This document shows, piece by piece, positions 1 to 7,666 of a stretch of 34,053 bases of DNA. The first letter of the stretch is position 1; each line of letters begins with the position of its first letter. Made by a program: the position numbers and the translations under genes. The notes under the pieces were generated by a model. That model ran no database searches and was not told the DNA's origin. It was given only the letters and a program-made list of their open reading frames with translations. The DNA comes from a virus, in the IMG/VR virus record IMGVR_UViG_3300017767_000054, positions 1-34,053 of that record; one strand, given 5' to 3'.

Positions 1-2
1 CT

Positions 3-875
3 GCTAGTGGTACTATAACTAGTAAAATAGTAAGATTACCAAATGGAACAACCGCTGATGGTAGTAGTAGTAATAATAATTACTTTTCTAAAATAGCTAC
101 ATTTGCAATAACTAGTGGTCAAAGTTATGATGATATAAGAGTTGTTTTAGATATAGTAGGCGAAGAAACATCTGCTAGTGCTTATGCTAAAATAGGTATA
201 ACAATAAGAAAAGACGCGTCTAGTAACACTACACCATCTGTAGCTGACATACATGTCTTAGATATAATGAACGCTAACGATATTGACTCTCAAATTGATT
301 CTGATTCTTTTTACTTAAAATATAATAGTAGTACTGCACAAAGCGTAGATCTTTACATGAAGAAGAAACTTACATATGGTAAGTTTAATATATTTGAAAA
401 AGTAAAAAACACAGAGGACTGGGTAATAACTTATTACACAAACTCAGCTTGGGTTAGTAGTTTACCTATGACTTCTAATACTGTTCAGTCAAAACACACT
501 AGTGGTACAGTTATGACTACACACGCTTTTCAAACAACTGGGCAAAGCGCAGGTTTTATACCTTTAAAAGGTACTACTCCTACGCAAGGGGCTCAATACT
601 ATAGTAAATTTCAACCACCATCTGGAGGTGTATTAGAAAGAATAACTTTAAAAAATACAACAAGTACAAGTGGCGTTGTTGTTAAAGTTTACGGAGGAAC
701 AACAGCAAGTTCACAACTTTACTCATCAAATACTTTAAGCTTAACATCAAATACACCTTATAGCATTAATCCAAATGTACTTATAACAGATACAGATTCT
801 ATAGCTATAAATGTAGATCCTGGTAGTTCTAACGCAACAAGACAATGGCAAGTAACTTGCTGGTATAAATTTTAA
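3..875 (+). CDS. Phage fibre/virion structural protein, C-terminal part (5' end outside window)
   Basis: The reading frame is open from base 3, so this is the last 290 residues of a longer gene and the Met codon at 267 is internal. The protein is rich in Ser, Thr, Asn and Gly with few charges. It has alternating hydrophobic stretches such as GGVLERITLKN and VVVKVYGG, typical of beta-sandwich fibre or decoration domains, and ends in an aromatic strand (WQVTCWYKF). No enzyme motif is visible. A collagen-repeat protein starts three bases downstream, so the two are probably co-expressed and may belong to the same host-contact structure. Assignment as a fibre or tail-tip protein is inferred from composition and context; a capsid decoration protein is an alternative. 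Confidence 0.6.
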   Translation, partial: ASGTITSKIVRLPNGTTADGSSSNNNYFSKIATFAITSGQSYDDIRVVLDIVGEETSASAYAKIGITIRKDASSNTTPSVADIHVLDIMNANDIDSQIDSDSFYLKYNSSTAQSVDLYMKKKLTYGKFNIFEKVKNTEDWVITYYTNSAWVSSLPMTSNTVQSKHTSGTVMTTHAFQTTGQSAGFIPLKGTTPTQGAQYYSKFQPPSGGVLERITLKNTTSTSGVVVKVYGGTTASSQLYSSNTLSLTSNTPYSINPNVLITDTDSIAINVDPGSSNATRQWQVTCWYKF

Positions 876-878
876 AAT

Positions 879-1610
879 ATGGCAACATTAAACGACAATA
901 TAAGATCTAAGAAGTTATTTAAAGAGGCTTCTAGTAAATCATCTGCAGAGAAAAATTCTAGCGGAGAGATAGAATTACCATCAGCTATATTCAATGAGCT
1001 TGATGCTGCTTCTGATATGTCAGAGCTTTATAATGATCACGCTGTGTTTAGCTACACTAAGTTTTTATTAAAAGAAATAGAAAACATGAGGTTAGATATA
1101 GAAGAGCTTCACTCTTTTATAGATGACGCTTTTGGTAAAGACTCTTCATCTGCCTCATCAAAAGGTAGCAAAGGAGATAAAGGTGATACCGGAGCAGCAG
1201 GATCTAACGGTAGTAATGGATCTAACGGAGCAAAAGGAGATAAAGGAGACACAGGTTCTGCAGGTGCTGCCGGAGCAAAAGGCGATAAAGGTGATACCGG
1301 TTCACAGGGACCAAAAGGTGATAAAGGTGATACTGGATCCGCTGGAGCTAAAGGTGATAAAGGTGATACTGGCTCAGCTGGCTCAAACGGTTCTAACGGT
1401 TCAGATGGTAGCGACGGTGCTAAAGGAGATAAAGGAGACACTGGAAGTACTGGGCCACAAGGAGCAACTGGACCACAAGGAGCAACTGGCGCAGCTGGTA
1501 GCGATGCTTCGGTTAGTGGAGCCACTAGTAATCAAGTAGTAGTCGTAAACTCTAAAGGATCAACTGTTACTTTTGAAATTAAAAACGGATTAATAAAATC
1601 AATAAAATAA
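879..1610 (+). CDS. Collagen-like repeat protein, probable tail fibre
   Basis: A 243 aa protein. Residues 1-95 are non-repetitive and partly helical, with an acidic segment around residues 60-85 that may trimerise or anchor to the virion. Residues 96-207 are an almost unbroken run of about 37 Gly-X-Y triplets, many of the form GDKGDTG and GAKGDKG. Residues 208-243 form a small beta-rich cap (VVVVNSKGSTVTFEIKNG). Collagen-like triple helices are well known shafts of phage fibres, and the adjoining upstream gene also looks like a fibre protein. The start at 879 is three bases after the upstream stop with the leader TTTTAAAAT. Virion location is inferred; the repeat itself is seen directly. Confidence 0.85.
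   Translation: MATLNDNIRSKKLFKEASSKSSAEKNSSGEIELPSAIFNELDAASDMSELYNDHAVFSYTKFLLKEIENMRLDIEELHSFIDDAFGKDSSSASSKGSKGDKGDTGAAGSNGSNGSNGAKGDKGDTGSAGAAGAKGDKGDTGSQGPKGDKGDTGSAGAKGDKGDTGSAGSNGSNGSDGSDGAKGDKGDTGSTGPQGATGPQGATGAAGSDASVSGATSNQVVVVNSKGSTVTFEIKNGLIKSIK
1164..1499 (+). repeat. Collagen-type Gly-X-Y coding repeat
   Basis: Tandem nine-base codon pattern encoding Gly-X-Y, with recurring units reading GGTGATAAAGGTGATAC. The copies differ at third positions (GGT/GGA, GAT/GAC), so selection acts on the protein rather than simply on recent DNA duplication. Copy number may vary between related genomes. Confidence 0.9.
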
Positions 1611-1621
1611 TACGCATGACA

Positions 1622-1645
1622 ATAGCTTTTTAATTAAACAGCTAT
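1622..1645. other. Intergenic inverted repeat (ATAGCT/AGCTAT)
   Basis: Six-base arms at 1622-1627 and 1640-1645 separated by a 12-base AT-rich loop containing TTTTTAATTAAA. It lies 12 bases after the collagen-gene stop. The stem is short with little GC, so it would be at best a weak terminator for the fibre genes. Confidence 0.3.
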
Positions 1646-1663
1646 ATATGTAATAATTATACT

Positions 1664-1677
1664 ATGCAATAGTGCAT
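1664..1677. other. Intergenic inverted repeat (ATGCA-ATAG-TGCAT)
   Basis: A perfect five-base stem with a four-base loop, 24 bases before the start at 1701. It could be an operator or a short mRNA hairpin in the leader of the packaging operon. No recognisable Bacteroidota promoter (TTTG ... TAnnTTTG) is seen in 1611-1700. Confidence 0.3.
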
Positions 1678-1700
1678 GATTAACAATTAAATTAAATAAA

Positions 1701-1976
1701 ATGGCAAAAAAAGAAAAAGTAGTAGACTTAGCACCTTCAATTAAAGAAGAGCAGCTAAAAGAACTTCAAGAAGTAGTTGGTCAAATACAACAAGCTCAAT
1801 CTAAATTAGGTCAAATGGAAACTCAAAAGTTTGGGTTATTAACAATGACACAAGATTTACAGATGAAGCTAAGAGGTGTTCAACAAAAACTAGAAGAAGA
1901 ATACGGCAAAGTGTCGATTAACATTCAAGATGGTACTATAACAGAAATAGAAGATGAAGCTGATAAGAAAGATTAG
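1701..1976 (+). CDS. Small coiled-coil protein of the packaging region
   Basis: A 91 aa protein. Residues 12-70 are Gln/Glu/Leu-rich and predicted helical with heptad-like spacing (IQQAQSKLGQMETQKFGLL, then LQMKLRGVQQKLEEEYG), and the C-terminus is acidic (EIEDEADKKD). No catalytic motif is present. It opens the run of small genes that leads into the terminase genes. Its start follows the leader AAATTAAATAAA, which has no Shine-Dalgarno sequence. Short coiled-coil proteins at this place occur in many environmental phages without an assigned role. Function unknown; an assembly or chaperone partner is possible. Confidence 0.7.
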   Translation: MAKKEKVVDLAPSIKEEQLKELQEVVGQIQQAQSKLGQMETQKFGLLTMTQDLQMKLRGVQQKLEEEYGKVSINIQDGTITEIEDEADKKD

Positions 1977-2004
1977 TATCGGCAAAGATTATAAAAATGA
2001 AGCT

Positions 2005-2172
2005 ATGCACTACTCCGTAGGTCAAGAGGTCTACGGAGGGCATACTATTTGCCACATAACAGAGGAAGACGAAAAGTTCAGTATATTTATTAAAAAAAAT
2101 GACGAGGTTTTACCTTGGAAAGACTTTAATAAAAATATGGCTGTAGCTATTGAGTACAATTTAGAGTATTAA
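2005..2172 (+). CDS. Small conserved-type phage protein, unknown function
   Basis: A 55 aa protein if started at the Met at 2005 (MHYSVGQEVYGG). An in-frame Met at 1954 would give 72 aa but overlaps the preceding gene by 23 bases. I prefer 2005 because the sequence then opens directly into a compact beta-rich fold (VGQEVYGGHTICHI, FSIFIKKNDEVLPWKDF) and the residues before it are coded in the overlap. The stop shares its last base with the next ATG (TAATG at 2170-2174), suggesting coupled translation with the downstream GroES-like gene. No function recognised. Confidence 0.65.
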   Translation: MHYSVGQEVYGGHTICHITEEDEKFSIFIKKNDEVLPWKDFNKNMAVAIEYNLEY

Positions 2173-2765
2173 TGAAAAGTATTTTTGACTTTGTTGTAGA
2201 GCCTGTTGGTTCTAGATATAACAACACTAAACAAGTTGGAGGTAAGAAACTTATACTAAACACTCAAATATTTACACATCAAAGCGTTAATAGGCTAGCA
2301 ATAGTTAAAAGTACACCAATAACAGGTGACACTAATATTAAGGTAGGTGATCAAGTTATTGTTCACCATAATGTGTTTAGAAGATACCACGACGTAAGAG
2401 GTGTGGAAAAAAACGGTAGAAGTTATATAGATGATAACAATTATCTATGCACCTTTGATCAAATATTTTTGTATAAAAATAAAGACGGATGGAAAGCACC
2501 TAAAGGTTATTCATTTGTCAAACCTATTGAATCTAATGATATTTTTAATCTTAACAATGAAAAACCATACGTAGGAATATTAAAGTTCCTAGATGAAACA
2601 ATTAATACTGTTTTTGAGGAAGGTGATTTAGTTGGATTTACACCCAGCAGTGAATATGAATTTGTTGTAGACGGTGAAAGACTTTATAGAATTAGATCTC
2701 AAGCATTAACTATAAAGTATGAATATCAAGGAAACGAAAAAGAGTATAATCCAAGCTGGACATAA
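2172..2765 (+). CDS. Putative tandem GroES-like double-barrel protein
   Basis: A 197 aa protein whose two halves each resemble a GroES-type beta-barrel. Half 1 (residues about 7-95) has an early VEPVGSR strand, a GG around residues 23-24, then IKVGDQVIVHHN with Gly59-Asp60, then a closing YLCTFDQIF strand. Half 2 (about 128-185) repeats the scheme: GILKFL, FEEGDLVGF with Gly151-Asp152, then RLYRIRSQALTIKY. The spacing of hydrophobic-G-V-L ... GD-V ... D-I/L strands is that of co-chaperonins. Phage GroES homologues (T4 gp31 type) help fold capsid protein, which would fit a place just before the packaging genes. This is pattern-based inference only; an unrelated beta-barrel is possible. It overlaps the next gene by 47 bases. 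Confidence 0.5.
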   Translation: MKSIFDFVVEPVGSRYNNTKQVGGKKLILNTQIFTHQSVNRLAIVKSTPITGDTNIKVGDQVIVHHNVFRRYHDVRGVEKNGRSYIDDNNYLCTFDQIFLYKNKDGWKAPKGYSFVKPIESNDIFNLNNEKPYVGILKFLDETINTVFEEGDLVGFTPSSEYEFVVDGERLYRIRSQALTIKYEYQGNEKEYNPSWT

Positions 2766-2994
2766 AGCAGTTGAGGAACTTATAAAAGTAGCAAAAGAAG
2801 CTATAGTTGACTCAGGAGATGATATAACTGCTGATAGACTTAAAAACGCGGCAGCAACAAAAAAGCTGGCTATATTTGATGCTTTTGAAATACTGACTAG
2901 AATACAAGAGGAAGAAGATATACTTAACAATAAACCTAAAAAAGAAGATGAAACAAAATCTTTTGGTGGTTTTGCAGAAAGAAGATCTAAGTAA
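2719..2994 (+). CDS. Probable terminase small subunit
   Basis: A 91 aa, mostly helical protein (residues 6-28 KKSIIQAGHKAVEELIKVA, residues 40-66 RLKNAAATKKLAIFDAFEIL, then an acidic-basic tail). Its stop overlaps the TerL start (TAATG), the usual place for the DNA-recognition subunit of the packaging motor. Size and helical content fit small TerS proteins, and I see no other TerS candidate in the window. No clear helix-turn-helix can be pointed to, so the call rests mainly on position, size and general resemblance. It begins inside the end of the GroES-like gene. Confidence 0.6.
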   Translation: MNIKETKKSIIQAGHKAVEELIKVAKEAIVDSGDDITADRLKNAAATKKLAIFDAFEILTRIQEEEDILNNKPKKEDETKSFGGFAERRSK

Positions 2995-5207
2995 TGTACG
3001 AGCAAAGTCTTTATAAGGTTGTAGAGCCTATAAAAATAAACACGATTAAAAGACTTAACAAGTCTAAATCTTGGAAATATGGATATAATAAAGAACACGA
3101 TGTTGTAGTTATATCTAAGACAGGCCAGATTGGTGAAGTGTATAGCATACAAAACTTAAACATAGCTTTACCTAAAATAGTTAAAGCACATAAGTTTGAA
3201 AAAAACACTTGGACTAAGACAGAATACCCAAAACAATTAAGTAAAATAAAAACAGTATTCGACTGGAAAGAATATCCTGAGGACTTTAAAGAAAAATGGT
3301 ATGATTACATTGATAAAGAGTTTACCCGTAGGGAAGAAGGTTTTGCATTTTATAACAAAAATGTTCCTACTTACATTACTGGTACTCATTACATGTACTT
3401 GCAGTGGAGTAAAATCGACGTTGGCGCACCAGACTTCCGTGAAGCAAATAGACTTTTCTTTATATTTTGGGAGGCATGTAAGGCCGATGTACGATCCTAC
3501 GGACTGTGCTACCTTAAGAATCGTCGATCAGGCTTTTCCTTTATGGCATCAGGCGAGGTGGTTAACTTGGCAACCATATCTAGCGACTCCAGATATGGTA
3601 TTTTATCTAAGTCTGGACCGGATGCGAAGAAAATGTTCACAGATAAGGTGGTACCGATATCCGTTAATTACCCATTCTTTTTCAAGCCCATCCAGGACGG
3701 AATGGACCGCCCCAAGACCGAGCTTGCCTTCAGGGTCCCAGCCAGCAAGCTTACCCGTAGAAAACTTACCAGCAACGAAGCCACAGAGGAGCTGGAGGGT
3801 CTCGACACCACGATCGACTGGAAAAATACCGGTGATAACTCCTACGATGGAGAGAAGCTCAAACTCCTCGTCCATGATGAATCGGGGAAGTGGGAAAGGC
3901 CGAACAACATCCTCAACAACTGGAGGGTTACGAAAACCACCCTCAGGTTAGGTAGTAGAATAATAGGTAAGTGTATGATGGGATCAACATCAAACGCTTT
4001 AGATAAAGGTGGAGATAATTTTAAGAAACTATATAAAGCATCAGATGTTACAAAAAGAAACCGCAATGGACAGACAAGCTCAGGACTCTATAGTTTGTTC
4101 ATACCTATGGAATGGAACTACGAAGGATTCATTGATTCTCATGGCATACCTGTATTCGACACACCCGAGCAAGAAACTGTTGGTCCCTACGGTGAAAATA
4201 TAGATATAGGAATATTAGAGCATTGGCAAAACGAAGCTGATGGCTTAAAAAATGATGGAGATGCTTTAAATGAATTTTACAGACAATTTCCAAGAACTGA
4301 AGAACATGCTTTCAGAGACGAAACAAAAAACAGTATATTTAATTTAGCAAAAATATACGAGCAAATAGATTACAACGAAGAAACTAGTTACGATAACACC
4401 ATAACCACTGGTAATTTTCAATGGTTAAACGGTGTTAAAGATGGTAAAGTAATATTTTATCCGGACAAAAACGGTAGGTTTAAAGTTAGCTGGACACCAC
4501 CTGTTCATTTACAAAACAAAATTGTTTTAAAAAATGGCTTGAAAAAACCAGGCAACGAACACATGGGTTGTTTTGGTTGTGACAGCTATGATATATCAGG
4601 TACAGTAGATGGTAAAGGATCTAAAGGTGCTTTACATGGCTTAACAAAATTTAGTATGGAAGATTCTCCAGCTAATCATTTCTTTTTAGAGTATATAGCA
4701 AGGCCTCAGACGGCTGAGATATTCTTTGAGGACGTTCTAATGGCACTTGTCTTTTACGGGATGCCTATACTTGCAGAAAATAATAAACCTCGTCTATTGT
4801 ATTATTTAAGAAGACGCGGTTACAGAGGTTTTTCAATGAATAGACCTGATAAAGTTTGGAATAAACTATCGGTTGCTGAAAAAGAAATAGGTGGTATACC
4901 GAACTCAAGTGAAGATATAAAACAATCACATGCTGCAGCAATTGAAATGCACATACAAGATCATGTTGGTTTAAAACAAGACGGATCATATGGTACTCTT
5001 TATTTTAATGAACTACTTAATGATTGGGCTAAATTTGATATAAATAATAGAACAAAATTTGATGCTTCTATTAGTTCTGGTTTAGCAATAATGGGTTGTA
5101 ATAGGCATTTATATGCTCCAAATGCTAAAATAAAAAAAGAAAAAGTAAATATAAGCTTTGCTAGATATAAACAAGGCGGATCACATTCAAAATTAATAGA
5201 AAAATAA
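2994..5207 (+). CDS. terL: Terminase large subunit (packaging ATPase-nuclease)
   Basis: A 737 aa DNA-packaging motor. After a ~120-residue N-terminal extension, the ATPase has a deviant Walker A (residues 174-183, LKNRRSGFSF). The P-loop lysine K175 is at the start, as in lambda gpA (KSARVGYSK), not after the Gly. Walker B is LLVHDE (D295-E296) and the coupling motif is GSTSN (330-334). The C-terminal RNase H-like nuclease shows D530 (FGCDSYDI), D580 (FFEDVLMAL) and D690 (KFDASISS) as likely metal ligands. It is coupled to the upstream gene through TAATG and followed one base later by the portal gene. Bases about 3402-3950, covering Walker A to Walker B, are far richer in G+C than the rest of the gene (see separate entry). 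The frame is intact and no intein or intron is seen. Confidence 0.93.
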   Translation: MYEQSLYKVVEPIKINTIKRLNKSKSWKYGYNKEHDVVVISKTGQIGEVYSIQNLNIALPKIVKAHKFEKNTWTKTEYPKQLSKIKTVFDWKEYPEDFKEKWYDYIDKEFTRREEGFAFYNKNVPTYITGTHYMYLQWSKIDVGAPDFREANRLFFIFWEACKADVRSYGLCYLKNRRSGFSFMASGEVVNLATISSDSRYGILSKSGPDAKKMFTDKVVPISVNYPFFFKPIQDGMDRPKTELAFRVPASKLTRRKLTSNEATEELEGLDTTIDWKNTGDNSYDGEKLKLLVHDESGKWERPNNILNNWRVTKTTLRLGSRIIGKCMMGSTSNALDKGGDNFKKLYKASDVTKRNRNGQTSSGLYSLFIPMEWNYEGFIDSHGIPVFDTPEQETVGPYGENIDIGILEHWQNEADGLKNDGDALNEFYRQFPRTEEHAFRDETKNSIFNLAKIYEQIDYNEETSYDNTITTGNFQWLNGVKDGKVIFYPDKNGRFKVSWTPPVHLQNKIVLKNGLKKPGNEHMGCFGCDSYDISGTVDGKGSKGALHGLTKFSMEDSPANHFFLEYIARPQTAEIFFEDVLMALVFYGMPILAENNKPRLLYYLRRRGYRGFSMNRPDKVWNKLSVAEKEIGGIPNSSEDIKQSHAAAIEMHIQDHVGLKQDGSYGTLYFNELLNDWAKFDINNRTKFDASISSGLAIMGCNRHLYAPNAKIKKEKVNISFARYKQGGSHSKLIEK
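3402..3950 (+). other. High-GC, foreign-codon island inside terL
   Basis: Hand counts give 32 G/C per 60 bases in each of the four blocks 3661-3720, 3721-3780, 3781-3840 and 3841-3900 (53%), against 20 per 60 (33%) in 4021-4080. Between 3481 and 3942 only one of 14 Leu codons is TTA, while CTC, CTT and CTG dominate; Thr is mostly ACC, Lys often AAG, and Arg CGT/CGA/CGC/AGG. Neighbouring parts of terL use TTA, ACA, AAA and AGA. The left edge is gradual (about 3402-3480); the right edge is sharp at about 3945. The protein frame and ATPase motifs stay intact. Confidence 0.85.
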
Positions 5208-5208
5208 T

Positions 5209-7638
5209 ATGGCTGAATCAGTTGTTAAAGGTTCTTTTCCAAGTCAAGTCGTTAGCGATTTAGAGAAAATAAATAAAGACTACGGTTTAAAAGTTGCTAA
5301 AGCAATTGAGAGCGAGTGGTTTAAAAGAGATTCAGGTACTAATAGATTTTTTGGTAACCAAACTGAGTTTCATAAACTAAGGCTATACGCTAGAGGAGAA
5401 CAATCAATACAAAAATATAAAGACGAGTTATCTATAAACGGCGACTTAAGCTATTTAAACTTAGACTGGAAACCAGTTCCTGTTATACCAAAATTTGTAG
5501 ATATAGTTGTTAACGGTATATCTGAAAGAGTTTATGATGTAAAAGCATACTCTCAAGATCCTTCTGGAGTTAGTAAAAGAACGGCTTACATGGAATCGAT
5601 GCTTAGGGATATGCGTAGTAAAGACTTAATGGCATTTGCTAAACAGTCTTTTGATGTTGATTTATCTGAAAATGAACCAGAAATACTACCAGACTCTCAG
5701 CAAGAACTAGATTTACACATGCAGCTTTCATATAAGCAAGGTGTTGAGCTAGCTGAGGAGCAAGCAATTAACGTTATACTTGATGGTAATAAATATGATT
5801 TAACTAGACGTAGAATAAACTACGATTTAACTGTTTTAGGTATTGGTGCTGTAAAAACTGTTTATAATAAATCTGAAGGTATAAAAGTAGAATACGTAGA
5901 TCCAGCTAATATGGTTTACTCATATACAGAAGACCCTAACTTTAGCGATGTATATTATGTTGGTGAGGTTAAAAATGTACCTGTAAATGAATTAAAAAAG
6001 CAGTTTCCTAATTTATCAAACGATCAGTTAGAAAAAATAACTGGCCAAGGTTTTCAAAACAGTGGTTTTTATAATAGAAGCTTAACTGAGTCAAATCAAA
6101 TAGATAAAAATCAAGTTCAAGTTTTATACTTTAATTATAAAACATTTGCAAACGAAGTTTATAAAGTAAAAGAAACAGCAACTGGAGCTAGTAAGGTTAT
6201 AGTTAAAGATGATTCTTTTAATCCTATTTTAGACGAAGCTTTAGAAATGAAGTACGGTAAACTAAAAAAATCTTTAGAAGTTTTATATGAAGGAGCTTTA
6301 ATATTAGGTACTGACATACTATTAAAGTGGAGTTTAAGCAAAAACATGATGAGACCTAAAAGTGATTACACTAAGGTTAAAATGAATTACGCTATATGTG
6401 CGCCTCGTATGTACAAAGGTAGAATAGAAAGCTTAGTTAGTCGTATAACAGGTTTTGCTGATATGATACAGTTAACTCATTTAAAATTACAACAGGTTAT
6501 GTCAAGGATGACGCCTGATGGAATATATTTAGATGTAGATGGTCTGGCTGAGATAGATTTAGGTAACGGAACAAACTATAATCCACAAGAAGCATTAAAC
6601 ATGTTTTTCCAAACAGGTTCTATTATAGGTAGGTCAATGACTAGTGAAGGTGATATGAACCCTGGTAAAGTACCTATTCAAGAAATACAAAATGGTAATG
6701 CTGGTGGTAAAATGCAAAGTTTGATTGGCACGTATAATTATTATTTGCAAATGATAAGAGACGTCACAGGCTTAAACGAGGCTTCAGACGCTTCTACGCC
6801 TTCAAAAGACGCTTTAGTAGGTGTGCAAAAAATAGCAGCAGCAAACAGTAATACAGCAACTAGACACATACTGCAATCAGGTTTGTTTTTAACATCTGAA
6901 GTAGCAGAGGCTATATCTCTTAGAGTTTCCGATGTTTTAGAGTATTCAGAAACAAAAGAAGCTTTTATACAAAAAATAGGTATACATAATGTTGCTACTT
7001 TGTCAGAAATGTCTAACTTACACTTGTGTGATTTTGGAATAACTATAGAGTTATCACCAGATGAAGAGCAAAAACAGATGTTAGAAAATAATATTCAAAT
7101 GGCTTTGAGCAGTGGAGGTATTGATTTAGAAGACGCTATCGATCTTAGAGAGATAAAAAACATAAAGCTAGCAAATCAATTACTTAAAATACGTAGAAAG
7201 AAAAAGCAAGAAAGAGATCAAATGATGCAACAACAAAACATACAAGCCCAAGCAGATGCTAATGCACAGGCTCAACAAGTTGCTGCTCAAGCTGAAGTTC
7301 AAAAAAATCAAGCTATAACTCAACAAAAAATACAGTTAGAGCAAACTAAAGCTGAAATAGAAAGTGTTAAGCTACAAAAAGAAGTAGCTCACAAAAAAGA
7401 ATTAATGGAATTTGAGTTTCAACTTAACATGAAACTAAAAAGCATGGAAGTGCAAGGAGCAAAAAATAAAGAGGCTTACAAAGAAGATCGTAAAGATCAA
7501 AGAACAAAAATCCAAGCTAGTCAACAATCTGAATTAATGGACCAAAGAAATAACGATAAAAAGCCTAAAAACTTTGAGTCTTCAGGTAATGATACAATTG
7601 GTGGTGGATTTGACTTAGGTGGTTTTGAACCTAGGTAA
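5209..7638 (+). CDS. Portal protein
   Basis: An 809 aa protein directly after TerL, where the portal is expected. Residues 1-300 are mixed alpha/beta with phrases typical of large podovirus-type portals (for example YDLTVLGIGAVKT and VEYVDPANMVYSYT, about residues 205-245). The centre (about 400-560) contains long helices and RDVTGLNEASDASTPSKDAL, resembling the portal stem and tunnel-loop region with its R-D-x-T-G-x-N motif. The C-terminal ~150 residues are a Gln/Lys/Glu-rich coiled coil, perhaps a barrel extending into the capsid as in P22. The ~800 aa length fits large portals of short-tailed phages. The dodecameric ring role is family knowledge; the identification is from order plus recognisable segments. 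Confidence 0.87.
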   Translation: MAESVVKGSFPSQVVSDLEKINKDYGLKVAKAIESEWFKRDSGTNRFFGNQTEFHKLRLYARGEQSIQKYKDELSINGDLSYLNLDWKPVPVIPKFVDIVVNGISERVYDVKAYSQDPSGVSKRTAYMESMLRDMRSKDLMAFAKQSFDVDLSENEPEILPDSQQELDLHMQLSYKQGVELAEEQAINVILDGNKYDLTRRRINYDLTVLGIGAVKTVYNKSEGIKVEYVDPANMVYSYTEDPNFSDVYYVGEVKNVPVNELKKQFPNLSNDQLEKITGQGFQNSGFYNRSLTESNQIDKNQVQVLYFNYKTFANEVYKVKETATGASKVIVKDDSFNPILDEALEMKYGKLKKSLEVLYEGALILGTDILLKWSLSKNMMRPKSDYTKVKMNYAICAPRMYKGRIESLVSRITGFADMIQLTHLKLQQVMSRMTPDGIYLDVDGLAEIDLGNGTNYNPQEALNMFFQTGSIIGRSMTSEGDMNPGKVPIQEIQNGNAGGKMQSLIGTYNYYLQMIRDVTGLNEASDASTPSKDALVGVQKIAAANSNTATRHILQSGLFLTSEVAEAISLRVSDVLEYSETKEAFIQKIGIHNVATLSEMSNLHLCDFGITIELSPDEEQKQMLENNIQMALSSGGIDLEDAIDLREIKNIKLANQLLKIRRKKKQERDQMMQQQNIQAQADANAQAQQVAAQAEVQKNQAITQQKIQLEQTKAEIESVKLQKEVAHKKELMEFEFQLNMKLKSMEVQGAKNKEAYKEDRKDQRTKIQASQQSELMDQRNNDKKPKNFESSGNDTIGGGFDLGGFEPR

Positions 7639-7666
7639 TTATTTATTAATTTTATAATATTATATT

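Noticed and set aside
1109-1539. Pro-rich antisense frame and a Lys/Gln/Leu-rich second frame over the collagen gene
   Set aside because: Both are mechanical by-products of the Gly-X-Y codon repeat.
2706-3208. Hydrophobic frames on the - strand (2706-3152, 3011-3208) that look like membrane proteins
   Set aside because: Antisense of Lys/Glu/Asn-rich genes naturally reads as Phe/Leu/Ile/Ser; they lie wholly across terS and terL.
3322-3760. Direct repeat TTACCCGTAG at 3322-3331 and 3751-3760 as possible borders of the imported block
   Set aside because: The second copy is inside the block, not at its edge; both encode Thr-Arg and a 10-mer recurrence is weak evidence.
3301-3951. 216-codon open frame overlapping terL in another frame, plus antisense frames at 3603-3875 and 3842-4066
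   Set aside because: They coincide with the high-GC block, where stop codons are rare by composition. terL in its own frame has intact motifs and the alternatives show no protein-like pattern.
2994-5207. Intein or intron in terL to explain its 737 aa length
   Set aside because: No splice-junction residues or endonuclease motifs; the extra length is an N-terminal extension and inter-motif sequence.
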